33,840 bases of DNA from DATMNI01 sp035570275. Lineage in GTDB: Bacteria > Acidobacteriota > Terriglobia > Bryobacterales > Bryobacteraceae. Numbering within the stretch: the first letter of the stretch is position 1; each line of letters starts with the position of its first letter. The stretch is taken from contig DATMNI010000480.1 in the NCBI GenBank assembly GCA_035570275.1, positions 1 to 33,840 of the forward strand. Direction: 5' to 3'. Below the pieces are notes generated by a model. That model was not told the origin of the DNA, searched no databases, and saw only the letters and a program-made list of their open reading frames with translations. Both the position numbers and the translations under genes were made by a program. Below are positions 24,869 to 33,419 of the stretch, in pieces.

Positions 24869-27789
24869 TACTTGCCTCCCGCCGTTCCGATGGAGCTGAC
24901 AAAAGACCAGACTCTTGGCAGCAGCCCGGGATCTCGATCCGGAAGCGCGGTCAAGAGTGCGACTGGAAAACTGCGCAGAATTGCCGCCAGCGGTGCGCGC
25001 CCGGTCTCCGGCAATTCCAGATTTTCGCCGGTGAAGAGATTCGACCAGTTACGAGGAGCCGTCGCTGGAAAGCTCAATTCCGTGTCGGCCCACGCACCCC
25101 GGCCTATTGGCGGTCCCGCGGACTTGGAGAGGGCGGCGGGAAAACGGGGAGCCACCGCGATGATCCACGCCATTCCGGCGTGCCGGGCACAGGAGATCAC
25201 GTGGTCGGCGCGCTTTCCCTGCGCATCTAAAGGGATATATTCGCCGTCGCGGCAAACTGCCGCATTCTCGCGCTGCCAAACCAGCGTTTTGTGAATGATG
25301 TATTGTTTCATCCGGCCGGTGCGCCAATCTTGGAGCAGGTCCCCAATCTCACAGTTCGTCAGTTCTTCCAGCAGCGTCTGCAGCCTAACAAAGTCCACGC
25401 GACGCCGGTTGTCCGGGTCCACCAAAGAAAGGTCCCAGAGTTCGGAACCCTGGTAGATGTCGGGTACGCCAGGGGTAACCAGGCGGAGGAGCGTCTGCGA
25501 CAAGGAGTTGAAAGCGCCGTACGACGCAATGCGTTGCTGGAATGCCGCGAAGTCGGGCAAGAAATGGTTATCGGAACCGGGCGCCAGAATGGTGGCTACA
25601 AAGTCGGCCACCGCACCTTCGTACTCCTTGTCGGGATTGGACCAACTGGTGTGCAACTTGGCTTCCCGCCACGCCTTGATGAGGCAGGCCTGCAGCCGCT
25701 CCTGGAACGTGGGCATCTCGGCAGGGTTCAGCGGCCATGCGCCAGCCATGGTCTGGTAAATGAAATACTCCTCGTTGGCACACGGAACGGACGTGCCCTT
25801 CAGGACCCGCTTGCAACGCGCGTTCCATTGCTGCCAACGCTTCAAGTGGAGCGTCCAGGCTTCCGACTCTTCGGCCAGCACGTCGATTCTGGCGCGGACG
25901 TCCTCGCCTCTCTTGGTATCGTGGGTAGATCCGGCATTTAGCGAATGGGGCCAGCTTCTGGCCCTGGTCTCCGCGAAGCGGTGGAAGTCCTCCAGCGGCC
26001 GCGCCTGGTTGTGTCCGCCGACTTCGTTCATGGAAATCAACCGGTTATAGGTGTAAAAAGCAGTATCTTCCTTTCCCTTCGCCATCGACGGTCCGCAGAA
26101 CTGCTGCCAGCGCTGGACGAATTGCTTCCAGCGGGACCGTTGCTCGGAGGAAAGCGAGGATGGGCAGTCGAGCAGGAGTACGCGCCGGACAAAATTCCAG
26201 ATCGTCTCGCTCACTTGACGATTGCGCCGCCGCGCCTCCAGAAAAGCGCTTTCGATTTGGACCAGGTCCTGCGCACGAATCTGGAACGAGCGCGTATAGG
26301 TCCGGTACACCGGCAAACAGGCAGTCACTTCCACCAGCGCCGCGTAGAGCGCCTGCGGGCTGGCATCCTTGGCATAGCGATCCATCTCGGCCAGCAGGTT
26401 CAGGTGCAGGCTGAGAGACAACGCTTCGCCCGCGAACAAATCCTCAATTACGCGCTTCTTCTGTTGGTAGATCACATCGTCGAAACTCGCCTCTGCGCCG
26501 ACCATCTGGCGATAGGTCCCGGTGATGCGATCCAGGCCTTTGGAATCGACCATCACACTGCCCAAGGCATCGATAAAATCGTACCCGGTGGTGCCGGAAA
26601 CCGGCCATTCAGGGCTCAGGGTTTCTGTCGGTTCCAGCACTTTTTCCACGACGATGTAAGTGTCGGGCAACCTTTCGCGCAGGCGGCGCAGGTAGTCCGC
26701 GGGGTCATAAAGGCCGTCAATGTGATCGATCCGCAGCCCCGTGACCCACCCTTGGTCGGCCAGTTCAAACACCAGTTCGTGCGTTGCCGCGAATACCTCT
26801 TCTTCTTCAACGTTAACCCCTACCAGTCCCGTAATGTCGAAGAAACGCCGGTAATTGACCTTTTCCCGAGCCACCTGCCAAAACGACAGGACGTAGGGTT
26901 GATGCCCCATTAGTTCGTCGAGCAGGTCGAAACTGCGCGGGTCGCCGGCTTCGCCGTTGAATACCCGAATCACCTTGTCCAGACTCGAATGAAAGCAGGC
27001 GTTGGTGGTGTAAAGGTTCCATAAACGGCTTTTCACCTCCTCTTTTTCGCGGTAGCGCCGGGCAACCTCCTGGGCGTCCGTGGCAGTGCTGGGCGGTAGC
27101 GACTGAATCAGGCTGCCGAGAGCCGAGAGTTCCGCCAGCATGGGGCCGCACGTCTCGCCGCCGTTGGGGATTCCAGCTTGCGGCACGCCAGATTGCACCA
27201 CTCCGGCTTGCATCTGTCCAGTTTGCACCACCCCAGTTTGGACCCGGGAGACAATGGTCCCATAAGTGGCCGGATCGATGGGCAGCGACCGGTCGAAGTA
27301 CTGGACCGCAAAGCCCACTTCGGAAAACGTCAGGACGAGTTCCCGGCCTTCCAGCACTTCGGCGTAAGCAGCCCCCAGAATCGGCCAGAGAATTCTCGCG
27401 CTGCGCGCCCGCGAAGGTGGGTCCCACTCGATGTCGAAATAATTAGCGTAGGGTGAAGCAGGGCCATTCTCGAGGACGTCTCTCCACCAGCGGTTCGAGG
27501 TGTGGGCGGCCATATGGTTCGGCACGATATCCAGCACCAGTCCCATCTCATGCTGCTTCAACGCGGTGCAGAACGCAATGAATTCGTCCCGCGAACCCAG
27601 GCTCGGGCTCAGGCTGGTCGGATCGATGATATCGTAGCCGCTGGCCGTGTCGGAGTGGGCGCGGAAAATCGGCGATGCGTACACATCGCTGATCCCAAGC
27701 CGGTTCAAATAAGGCACCACGCTGCGCGCTTCATTAAAGCCGAAGCCGCGGCCAAACTGCAACCGGTAAGTGGAGAGCGGTATCCTCAA
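24868..27789 (-). CDS. treY: Maltooligosyl trehalose synthase with pentapeptide-repeat insertion
   Basis: The 973-residue GH13_26 enzyme converts the reducing-end alpha-1,4 bond of maltooligosaccharides to an alpha,alpha-1,1 bond. The N-terminus IPLSTYRLQFGRGFGFNEA and regions YASPIF, GYDIIDP, LVLDIVPNHMA and VTGLRIDHIDGLYDP are diagnostic. It is on the long side for the family. Residues 183-207 are five tandem pentapeptides of form x-Q-x-G-x (VQTGV, VQTGQ, MQAGV, VQSGV, PQAGI), encoded at 27169-27243. The start must be TTG at 27789: an in-frame TGA lies three codons upstream and the next Met is at residue 82. Only one base separates it from the GH57 stop (TGAATTG). Confidence 0.95.
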   Translation of the reverse strand: MRIPLSTYRLQFGRGFGFNEARSVVPYLNRLGISDVYASPIFRAHSDTASGYDIIDPTSLSPSLGSRDEFIAFCTALKQHEMGLVLDIVPNHMAAHTSNRWWRDVLENGPASPYANYFDIEWDPPSRARSARILWPILGAAYAEVLEGRELVLTFSEVGFAVQYFDRSLPIDPATYGTIVSRVQTGVVQTGQMQAGVVQSGVPQAGIPNGGETCGPMLAELSALGSLIQSLPPSTATDAQEVARRYREKEEVKSRLWNLYTTNACFHSSLDKVIRVFNGEAGDPRSFDLLDELMGHQPYVLSFWQVAREKVNYRRFFDITGLVGVNVEEEEVFAATHELVFELADQGWVTGLRIDHIDGLYDPADYLRRLRERLPDTYIVVEKVLEPTETLSPEWPVSGTTGYDFIDALGSVMVDSKGLDRITGTYRQMVGAEASFDDVIYQQKKRVIEDLFAGEALSLSLHLNLLAEMDRYAKDASPQALYAALVEVTACLPVYRTYTRSFQIRAQDLVQIESAFLEARRRNRQVSETIWNFVRRVLLLDCPSSLSSEQRSRWKQFVQRWQQFCGPSMAKGKEDTAFYTYNRLISMNEVGGHNQARPLEDFHRFAETRARSWPHSLNAGSTHDTKRGEDVRARIDVLAEESEAWTLHLKRWQQWNARCKRVLKGTSVPCANEEYFIYQTMAGAWPLNPAEMPTFQERLQACLIKAWREAKLHTSWSNPDKEYEGAVADFVATILAPGSDNHFLPDFAAFQQRIASYGAFNSLSQTLLRLVTPGVPDIYQGSELWDLSLVDPDNRRRVDFVRLQTLLEELTNCEIGDLLQDWRTGRMKQYIIHKTLVWQRENAAVCRDGEYIPLDAQGKRADHVISCARHAGMAWIIAVAPRFPAALSKSAGPPIGRGAWADTELSFPATAPRNWSNLFTGENLELPETGRAPLAAILRSFPVALLTALPDRDPGLLPRVWSFVSSIGTAGGK
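27169..27243 (-). repeat. 15-bp tandem repeat coding five pentapeptides in treY
   Basis: Five units of 15 bp encode x-Q-(T/A/S)-G-x. The units differ by a few substitutions, so the array is older than a recent slippage event. The frame is preserved. It falls in a surface-type linker between the N-terminal barrel part and the next helical section. Confidence 0.85.
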
Positions 27790-27790
27790 T

Positions 27791-30211
27791 TCAGTTCACT
27801 TGTGCCGCCAGGTTTTCTCCCACACGGCGGAACCGTTCGACCCAGACGGCCGCCTCCGCATCCCCCGCGGCAGCCCGGCCGGCGAACCCCTCGAACAAAG
27901 CGCGGTGCATTGCGAACCAGACGTTCTGCGGCTTCCAAAAGACTACCTCAAAGGGCAAAGAACGCGCCAGCGCCGCCCGCGCTTCAATCCGGCCGAGAAG
28001 GCCTAAATCCTCCGGGTTGTCAACGAACTGCTCCCACAGCCTCTCGAAGGCCGTTCGCACGGTGAATTCCAGAGTGGTGGTGTCCAGGGCTACGTTGGCC
28101 GTACGAACCTGGTCCAGAAGGTTGTGAATTCGCTCGGCGTCCATCGGCTCCGCCGCGAGTTCCCGCCGCAACAATCCATTTAAGGCGAATTCCGCCGCCG
28201 TCGCTATAGGCTTCGGCAAGGGCACGCCCAGTTCGCGCAGGAACTGGATCAGAGCCGCGTGATGCTCGTAAATCTGGCGGTAAGTGGCTTCGTTATCCGC
28301 CAGAGTGGCATCGAAAATGTGCCGCAACACCACGCGCTGGTCGTCCCGGAACAACGACTTCATCGAATAGTTACTGGGGCCAAGCTCCCTGTCAAGGGCG
28401 CGGATGGTCTCGGCAATGTCTGCCTGGGAAAACACCTGCGCGGTTCTCTGCGCCATGGCCTCGTATTCATCGCGGTCGCCGCAGGCGCGAACGCCACAGC
28501 TCAGATTGTGATCGCCAAGGTGCAAGGCGCATAAGACGAAGCACTCGGATTCCCGCGTAATCTCCGAGGAAACCGTGATGCGGGCCAACGCTAGCTTGCT
28601 CCTTCCCGCCTCGAAGCTGCGATAGTCCGCGGCGTCAATCGTGTAACAATAAACCCGCTGGGGATTGACATGCGGCTTAAACAGGGAACTGATGCCGTAG
28701 TGCGCGGCGACTTTGTCCAGCGTCAAGATCGTCGGCTTTACCCATTTTTCATAAATCGCCTTGCCGTTCCCATGCTCCGGGAGATTGCTTTTCGCCTTCG
28801 ATAACCCTTCCAGAAAGGCATCCTTCACCCCGTCGCCCCAGAGTTCTTGAGCCAGTTGGATGGCGCGCCCTGCGTACTGGATCACTTGTACTGTTTCGAG
28901 ACCGGAGATTTCGTCGAAAAACCAGCCGCAACTGGTGTACATGAGCATGGCGTGACGCTGCAGTTCCAGGAGTTTCAAGGCCGCGGTCGCTTCGGGCTGG
29001 GTCAGTTCGTGGGTGGCGTGCCGTCGCAGGAACCGGCAGACGCTGGGCTCGGACCGGTCGAGCAAAACTTGCACATAGTCGTTGCGCGCCGCCCAGGGGT
29101 CCCTGAGAAGTTTGCCCGCCGACTCTTCGAAATGTATGGCCAGCGAGTCGCGGACCCGGTCCATGGCTTCACGCAGCGGCGCGCGCCAGGCCTGATTCCA
29201 GCCGGCCCGCCCGGAATTGCAGCCACAATCCGATCGCCACCGCTCAATGCCATGGACGCAGCTCCAGGAAGTATTCTCAAAGATCTCCACGTCGTGCGTC
29301 GGCGGGTGCATCTCAAGATAGCGGCCATAGTTGGTAACCTCAGCCAGCTCTTTGGACTGAATGTAATCCAGGGCATAAGTGAGCGCCATCTCGCCATAGT
29401 GGTGGTGGTGGCCATACGTCTCGCCGTCCGTCGCTATATTCACAATCTCGGGCCATGACCGCTTGTCGGAGAATCCCTCCGCCAGCCGCTGTGCGAAGCG
29501 CTCGCCGTTGTCAAGAAGGCCCTCGAACGCCACCCCATGCGCGATCGGTCCATCATAAAAGAAGACAGCGATAGACCGCTGCGACCGCAGCCGGACGCGG
29601 TACGGCATGGTAGGGTCAATCCGGCCCCCGCCCACGTCTTGCCACTGCCGGGTGCTGATGCGGCGGACCCGAGCCGCCTGGTTGGGACTCAGAATCGTGA
29701 ATTTGATTCCCTGCTGCGCCATGAGATCGAGCGATTCCAGGTCGACAGCAGTCTCCGGCAGCCACATACCTTCCGGAGCCCGGCCGAAATGGTGTCGAAA
29801 ATCCTGGATGCCCCACACTATCTGAGTAAGTTTGTCTCTGCTGTTGGCCAGCGGCATAATCATGTGGGAATATGCCTGCGCTATCGCCGAACCATGGCCG
29901 GAGAAGCGTGTAGCGCTCTCTTTGTCGCCCTCCAAAATAGACCGATGCGTGTCGCGGTCGGTCGTCTTGAGCCAGGACATCAGTGTAGGGCCAAAGTTGA
30001 AACTGATCCTGGCATAGTTGTTGACAACCTGAGCGATGCGGCCCTCAGGATTCATGATACGCGAGGCGCTATTCGGGGCGTAGCATTCAGCCGTGATGCG
30101 CTCGTTCCAGTCGTGATAGGGGTACGCGGAATCCTGCAATTCTACCGCCTCCAGCCAGGGGTTCTCGCGGGGCGGTTGGTAAAAGTGACCGTGGATGCAA
30201 ATATATCCCAT
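27791..30211 (-). CDS. GH57-family glycosidase, DUF3536 type
   Basis: The 806-residue protein begins MGYICIHGHFYQPPRENPW, the first conserved GH57 motif (H-x-H-x-Y-Q-P). GRAPEGMWLPETAVDLESL (about residues 143-161) and YDGPIAHGVAFEGLL follow. A second half of DUF3536 type has REDPW-like LLRDPWAARNDYVQVLLD and SCGWFFDEISGLETVQVIQYA. GH57 enzymes act on alpha-glucans (amylase, branching, amylopullulanase). The substrate of DUF3536 members is not established. Its position between treZ and treY points to trimming glucan into maltooligosaccharides for TreY, which is inference. The ATG at 30211 has GGTGA 6 nt upstream. The stop lies one base before the treY TTG. Confidence 0.88.
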   Translation of the reverse strand: MGYICIHGHFYQPPRENPWLEAVELQDSAYPYHDWNERITAECYAPNSASRIMNPEGRIAQVVNNYARISFNFGPTLMSWLKTTDRDTHRSILEGDKESATRFSGHGSAIAQAYSHMIMPLANSRDKLTQIVWGIQDFRHHFGRAPEGMWLPETAVDLESLDLMAQQGIKFTILSPNQAARVRRISTRQWQDVGGGRIDPTMPYRVRLRSQRSIAVFFYDGPIAHGVAFEGLLDNGERFAQRLAEGFSDKRSWPEIVNIATDGETYGHHHHYGEMALTYALDYIQSKELAEVTNYGRYLEMHPPTHDVEIFENTSWSCVHGIERWRSDCGCNSGRAGWNQAWRAPLREAMDRVRDSLAIHFEESAGKLLRDPWAARNDYVQVLLDRSEPSVCRFLRRHATHELTQPEATAALKLLELQRHAMLMYTSCGWFFDEISGLETVQVIQYAGRAIQLAQELWGDGVKDAFLEGLSKAKSNLPEHGNGKAIYEKWVKPTILTLDKVAAHYGISSLFKPHVNPQRVYCYTIDAADYRSFEAGRSKLALARITVSSEITRESECFVLCALHLGDHNLSCGVRACGDRDEYEAMAQRTAQVFSQADIAETIRALDRELGPSNYSMKSLFRDDQRVVLRHIFDATLADNEATYRQIYEHHAALIQFLRELGVPLPKPIATAAEFALNGLLRRELAAEPMDAERIHNLLDQVRTANVALDTTTLEFTVRTAFERLWEQFVDNPEDLGLLGRIEARAALARSLPFEVVFWKPQNVWFAMHRALFEGFAGRAAAGDAEAAVWVERFRRVGENLAAQVN

Positions 30212-30317
30212 GCCCGGTCACCGCTTCGTGCAACTGCAAGGCCATTCGGTTGATTTCACTTCCAGCCTGCAAGGTAAGGTGTGCCGTGTTCGGAAATTCA
30301 AGCCTTCGAGGTGTGTT

Positions 30318-30401
30318 CTTTCACGAAGAGCCTCTTTCACGAAGAGCCTCCTTTACGAAGAGCCTGTTCTTTCATGAGAGCGGTTCGTTCACAAGAGCCT
30401 C
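30318..30401 (-). repeat. 16-bp intercistronic tandem repeat overlapping the treZ 3' end
   Basis: Plus-strand copies CTTTCACGAAGAGCCT (30318, 30334) and CCTTTACGAAGAGCCT (30350) are adjacent. Two degraded copies (about 30366 and 30384) run into the treZ coding end, so the last TreZ residues (EALVNEPLS) are repeat-encoded. On the minus strand one copy contains AAAGGAGG, a perfect ribosome binding site not followed by a usable start. Confidence 0.8.
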
Positions 30402-32261
30402 TCCGGCTAATCGCTCGTACGCCACGATCGATCTCGGGTTTAGCACGATGCGAAATTCGCCCGCCGAGACACTCAAAGCTGCTGGCATACCGCCGGGTCC
30501 GCTCCAGCCGGGTACACACCAGCGAGGCTCCGAGGAGTCGAGCACCTTGGTCCAAGCGCCCGGTGGAAAGGGGACGGCGAAATCCGTCCTGCGGCCGGAA
30601 AAGTGGAGTAACAGCGCAATATCGCTAGTGCCAAACGTGCGCCTGACGAACAACGTTTGCTCGTCCAAGGGAAGCGCCTGACACCTTTCCATCGCCAGAT
30701 GCGACAGCGCAGGCGTTTTCTTACGCAGGCGAAACAGTTCCCGATAAAAATCGAGTAACAATTGTTGGGACTGGTTCCGCAAGTGCCCGGCCGTGAGCCG
30801 GCTCCGCGAGAACGTACTCTCATCCTGTGGATCGGGTACGTTTCCGTTGCCGGAGAACGCGGCGAATTCCTCTCTCCGCCCGCGCCTCACGGCATCAATG
30901 GTGGCGGGGTCGCTATGACTCGTGAAGTACAGAAACGGAGCGGTCTCTCCGTACTCCTCGCCCATAAAGAGGAGCGGCAGATAGGGTGAGAGCACCATCG
31001 CGCCCGCCGCCAGCTTGAGCGATTCAAAGTCAAGCAGCACGCTCAGGCGCTCCCCTTGCGCCCGGTTGCCTGTCTGGTCATGGTTCTGAATGCAGACCAC
31101 GAAACGCTCGCCTGGAGTTCCGAGCGCGGAGTTGCCATAGTGCCGGCGGCGAAAAGGCGAATATTGGCCGGAATACACGAAGCCCTTTGAATAGGCTGTG
31201 GCCAGATGAGCCACCGTCCCGAAGTCCCGATAGTAGCCATCGCGCTCTCCGGTCAGAATACCGTGCAGCGCATGATGGAAATTGTCACTCCACAGGGCAT
31301 CGCAGCCCAAACCGCCGTGCGCCCCGGGTCGAACAACCCGAACATCGTTGAGATCGCTCTCGGCAATGACGTAAACGGAGCGGTTGACCGCGCGCGCCTG
31401 TTCGTGCACGGCCTGTGTCAACTCTTGCACGAATGGCCGCGCCGACGAGTCAACAATTGCATGAACCGCGTCCAGGCGCAACGCATCCACATGAAACTCC
31501 GTCACCCAATAAAGCGCGTTTTCGATGAAGAATCGACGCACTTCGTCGCTATCCGGGCCATCGAAGTTCAGAGCCTCGCCCCACGGAGTTTTGTAGTGGT
31601 CGGTAAAATAGGGACCAAAATCGCGCAAATAGTTCCCCTCCGGCCCCAGGTGATTGTAAACAACGTCCAACACGACTGCCAGACCCTTGCGATGGGCGGC
31701 GTTTGCCAGTTGCTTGAGGGCCAGCGGCCCACCGTACGAATTCTGGACCGCGAATGGAAACACGCCGTCATAGCCCCAGTTCCGGCTGCCGGGGAATTGT
31801 GCCACCGGCATCAACTCGATGGCCGTCACGCCCAGGTCCTTCAGGTAGGGCAGGCGTTGGATGATGGCCGCCAGCGTCCCTTCCGCCGAACAGGCGCCGG
31901 CGTGCAGTTCGTAGAAAACGTATTCCGCCAAAGGCGGATTGACCCAGGCCTGATCGGTCCACGGAAATGACGGATCGACCACCTCCGAGGGACCGTGCAC
32001 CCCGTCCGGCTGAAACCGGGATGCGGGGTCGGGACGGCTTTTGCTTCCGTTCAAAAGGTAGCGGTAGCGAGTCCCCGGGGCAACTTCCGGGACCAGTAAC
32101 CGATAGTACCCATCTTGATCGCGGGCCATGGGCACGAGACTTTCGCCATTGTGTTGGAGCCATACTCCGAGGCTGTCCGCATGTGGCGCCCAAACTTCGA
32201 AGTGGCATAGTCCATCGCCCAAATATCTTGCGCCAGGACCACGATTCGGGCGATTATCCAT
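30372..32261 (-). CDS. treZ: Malto-oligosyltrehalose trehalohydrolase
   Basis: The 629-residue GH13_10 enzyme releases trehalose from the maltooligosyl-trehalose made by TreY. An N-terminal CBM48-like region (HFEVWAPHADSLGVWL) is followed by YVFYELHAG, YDGVFPFAVQNSYGGP and LDVVYNHLGPEGNYL. Catalytic residues are nucleophile D264 (VDALRLDAVHAI), acid E301 (VIAESDLND) and QNHDQTGNR. The ATG at 32261 (MDNRPNRGPG) is preferred to an in-frame TTG at 32270. It is the first gene of the minus-strand trehalose/glucan locus. The gap to the GH57 gene is about 160 bp and contains the 16-bp tandem repeat. Confidence 0.95.
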   Translation of the reverse strand: MDNRPNRGPGARYLGDGLCHFEVWAPHADSLGVWLQHNGESLVPMARDQDGYYRLLVPEVAPGTRYRYLLNGSKSRPDPASRFQPDGVHGPSEVVDPSFPWTDQAWVNPPLAEYVFYELHAGACSAEGTLAAIIQRLPYLKDLGVTAIELMPVAQFPGSRNWGYDGVFPFAVQNSYGGPLALKQLANAAHRKGLAVVLDVVYNHLGPEGNYLRDFGPYFTDHYKTPWGEALNFDGPDSDEVRRFFIENALYWVTEFHVDALRLDAVHAIVDSSARPFVQELTQAVHEQARAVNRSVYVIAESDLNDVRVVRPGAHGGLGCDALWSDNFHHALHGILTGERDGYYRDFGTVAHLATAYSKGFVYSGQYSPFRRRHYGNSALGTPGERFVVCIQNHDQTGNRAQGERLSVLLDFESLKLAAGAMVLSPYLPLLFMGEEYGETAPFLYFTSHSDPATIDAVRRGRREEFAAFSGNGNVPDPQDESTFSRSRLTAGHLRNQSQQLLLDFYRELFRLRKKTPALSHLAMERCQALPLDEQTLFVRRTFGTSDIALLLHFSGRRTDFAVPFPPGAWTKVLDSSEPRWCVPGWSGPGGMPAALSVSAGEFRIVLNPRSIVAYERLAGEALVNEPLS

Positions 32262-32600
32262 GCGATCCAAAATGGAGTGAACGGACGGCGGAACACCAGT
32301 CTAGCCAGGGGCCAGGCAGAGTTCGCAGGCGCGAATGGCGATTTTCGCTCACACTGACACTAACAACCGGCTTGGCATGGCCAGTCCCGCGATGCTCGAA
32401 TCCCGCTTCGCTACCGCGCCCTCTGCCGTGGCCGGTTTTCCCTTCCCGTCCAATTCGAGCAATCGATCTGCCACATTTGCCGCCCGTAGAAACTCGCTCC
32501 CACACACTCGCGGATTTCCGGTTAGGCCAAGGAGATCCTGGGCGGGCTTGCGAAGAATGCACTCAGGAGGATAAACGAGTCAACCATTTCTTTTCGTGCG
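32262..32600. other. Upstream region of treZ
   Basis: About 340 bp with no convincing gene. This should hold the promoter of the trehalose/glucan operon. On the minus strand a TTGACT occurs near 32580 but lacks a good -10 at 17 nt, so no promoter is called. Confidence 0.45.
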
Positions 32601-32644
32601 GGGTGGGTGAAGGGGTTCGAACCCTTGGCCACCGGAACCACAAA
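32601..32644 (-). pseudogene. 3' half of a tRNA-His gene (probable attachment-site scar)
   Basis: Minus strand: the anticodon loop TTGTGGT (anticodon GTG) leads into 3' stem TCCGG, variable loop TGGCC, a perfect T-arm AAGGG-TTCGAAC-CCCTT and acceptor strand CACCCAC. Base C73 follows (32603), the discriminator typical of tRNA-His, then CCG. The sequence before the anticodon loop (ATGGT) does not pair with TCCGG, and no D-arm or 5' acceptor is present. So only the half from the anticodon loop onward exists, the usual footprint of a tRNA-targeting integrase. Confidence 0.8.
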
Positions 32645-32795
32645 CCATCCAATAATGTATCTGGAGGCGCAAGTTATTGATATTATTAACCAACACGTAC
32701 CCACTTAGTACCCAGCGGTAGTTGAGTGTCCGCCAGATACAGTACAGATAAAGTACAATCGACGTGAATAATCAGGCACAACTTCTCCACGCCCA

Positions 32796-32945
32796 GGGGG
32801 TCACCGACTTCTTTTGATCTGTATGGGCCCTTGGCTGACCACCAGAAGGATTGCAGCGGCACTGGAAAGCAGGAACTGCTGTTGCAATCCGGCACGCCCA
32901 AGGTTCTGAACAGTTGGTCCCCCGACGGGCGATACTTATTGTATA
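32796..32945 (+). pseudogene. Fragment of a WD40/TolB-like beta-propeller protein
   Basis: One frame reads GSPTSFDLYGPLADHQK, then SGTGKQELLLQSGTPKVLNS and WSPDGRYLLYS. The WSPDGRYLLYS blade motif is typical of the C-terminal propeller of acidobacterial TolB-like or Ser/Thr-kinase proteins. The text then turns into unrelated residues. No beginning or end of a full gene is present. Confidence 0.6.
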
Positions 32946-32972
32946 GCGCGGCCCCGTTGGCAGGAGTCACCG

Positions 32973-33419
32973 GTGATTGGCTATCCCGCCATCGCCGCTG
33001 TCAAGACGAAGGTGGGGACATGGGAGCAGGTATCCGATGCCTACTTGTACCTCGGACAGCGGGACAAATTGATGCTGGGTGGCGAAGCGTTTGATTTGGA
33101 AGGTACTACGTACGGAAACGAACTTCGCCGCCGGTGGAGGATCCTTTTCCCGAAACCTCCCGAGGTGCTTCCGAAATCCGATGGCAAGGAGCATCCATTG
33201 TTCCAACGCATCGCACCTGCCCCACCCGCGCTGCCACGTGTGCCCCACTCAATTGAAATGGCCCCGCTCCGGACCGCCATCGCGTTGAGGGCGATCAAAG
33301 GTCCCTCGCCGATCCCTCCTGACGGCGTAGGGGCGAGTTGGCCGGCTGCCCAGGCCGGAAAGGCGAACCCCATCGGATCACTCGCCCGTTCGCGACCAGG
33401 GAGGACCTATGCTTCTTGA
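32973..33419 (+). CDS. Unrecognised protein, possibly a gene-end fragment
   Basis: The open frame encodes 148 residues. The first half has a protein-like pattern (VKTKVGTWEQVSDAYLYLGQ, TTYGNELRRRWRILF) similar in style to the C-terminal end of larger exported hydrolases. The second half is proline/alanine-rich and looks like chance coding. I cannot name a family. No clear ribosome binding site precedes it. It converges with the ankyrin gene and overlaps it by about 13 bp. It may be a relic. Confidence 0.35.
   Translation: MIGYPAIAAVKTKVGTWEQVSDAYLYLGQRDKLMLGGEAFDLEGTTYGNELRRRWRILFPKPPEVLPKSDGKEHPLFQRIAPAPPALPRVPHSIEMAPLRTAIALRAIKGPSPIPPDGVGASWPAAQAGKANPIGSLARSRPGRTYAS

Noticed and set aside
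32601..32700. Complete tRNA gene on the minus strand
   Set aside because: A GTGGGT occurs about 100 nt upstream and could pair with the acceptor strand, but no D-arm or anticodon stem forms. Only the 3' half is tRNA.
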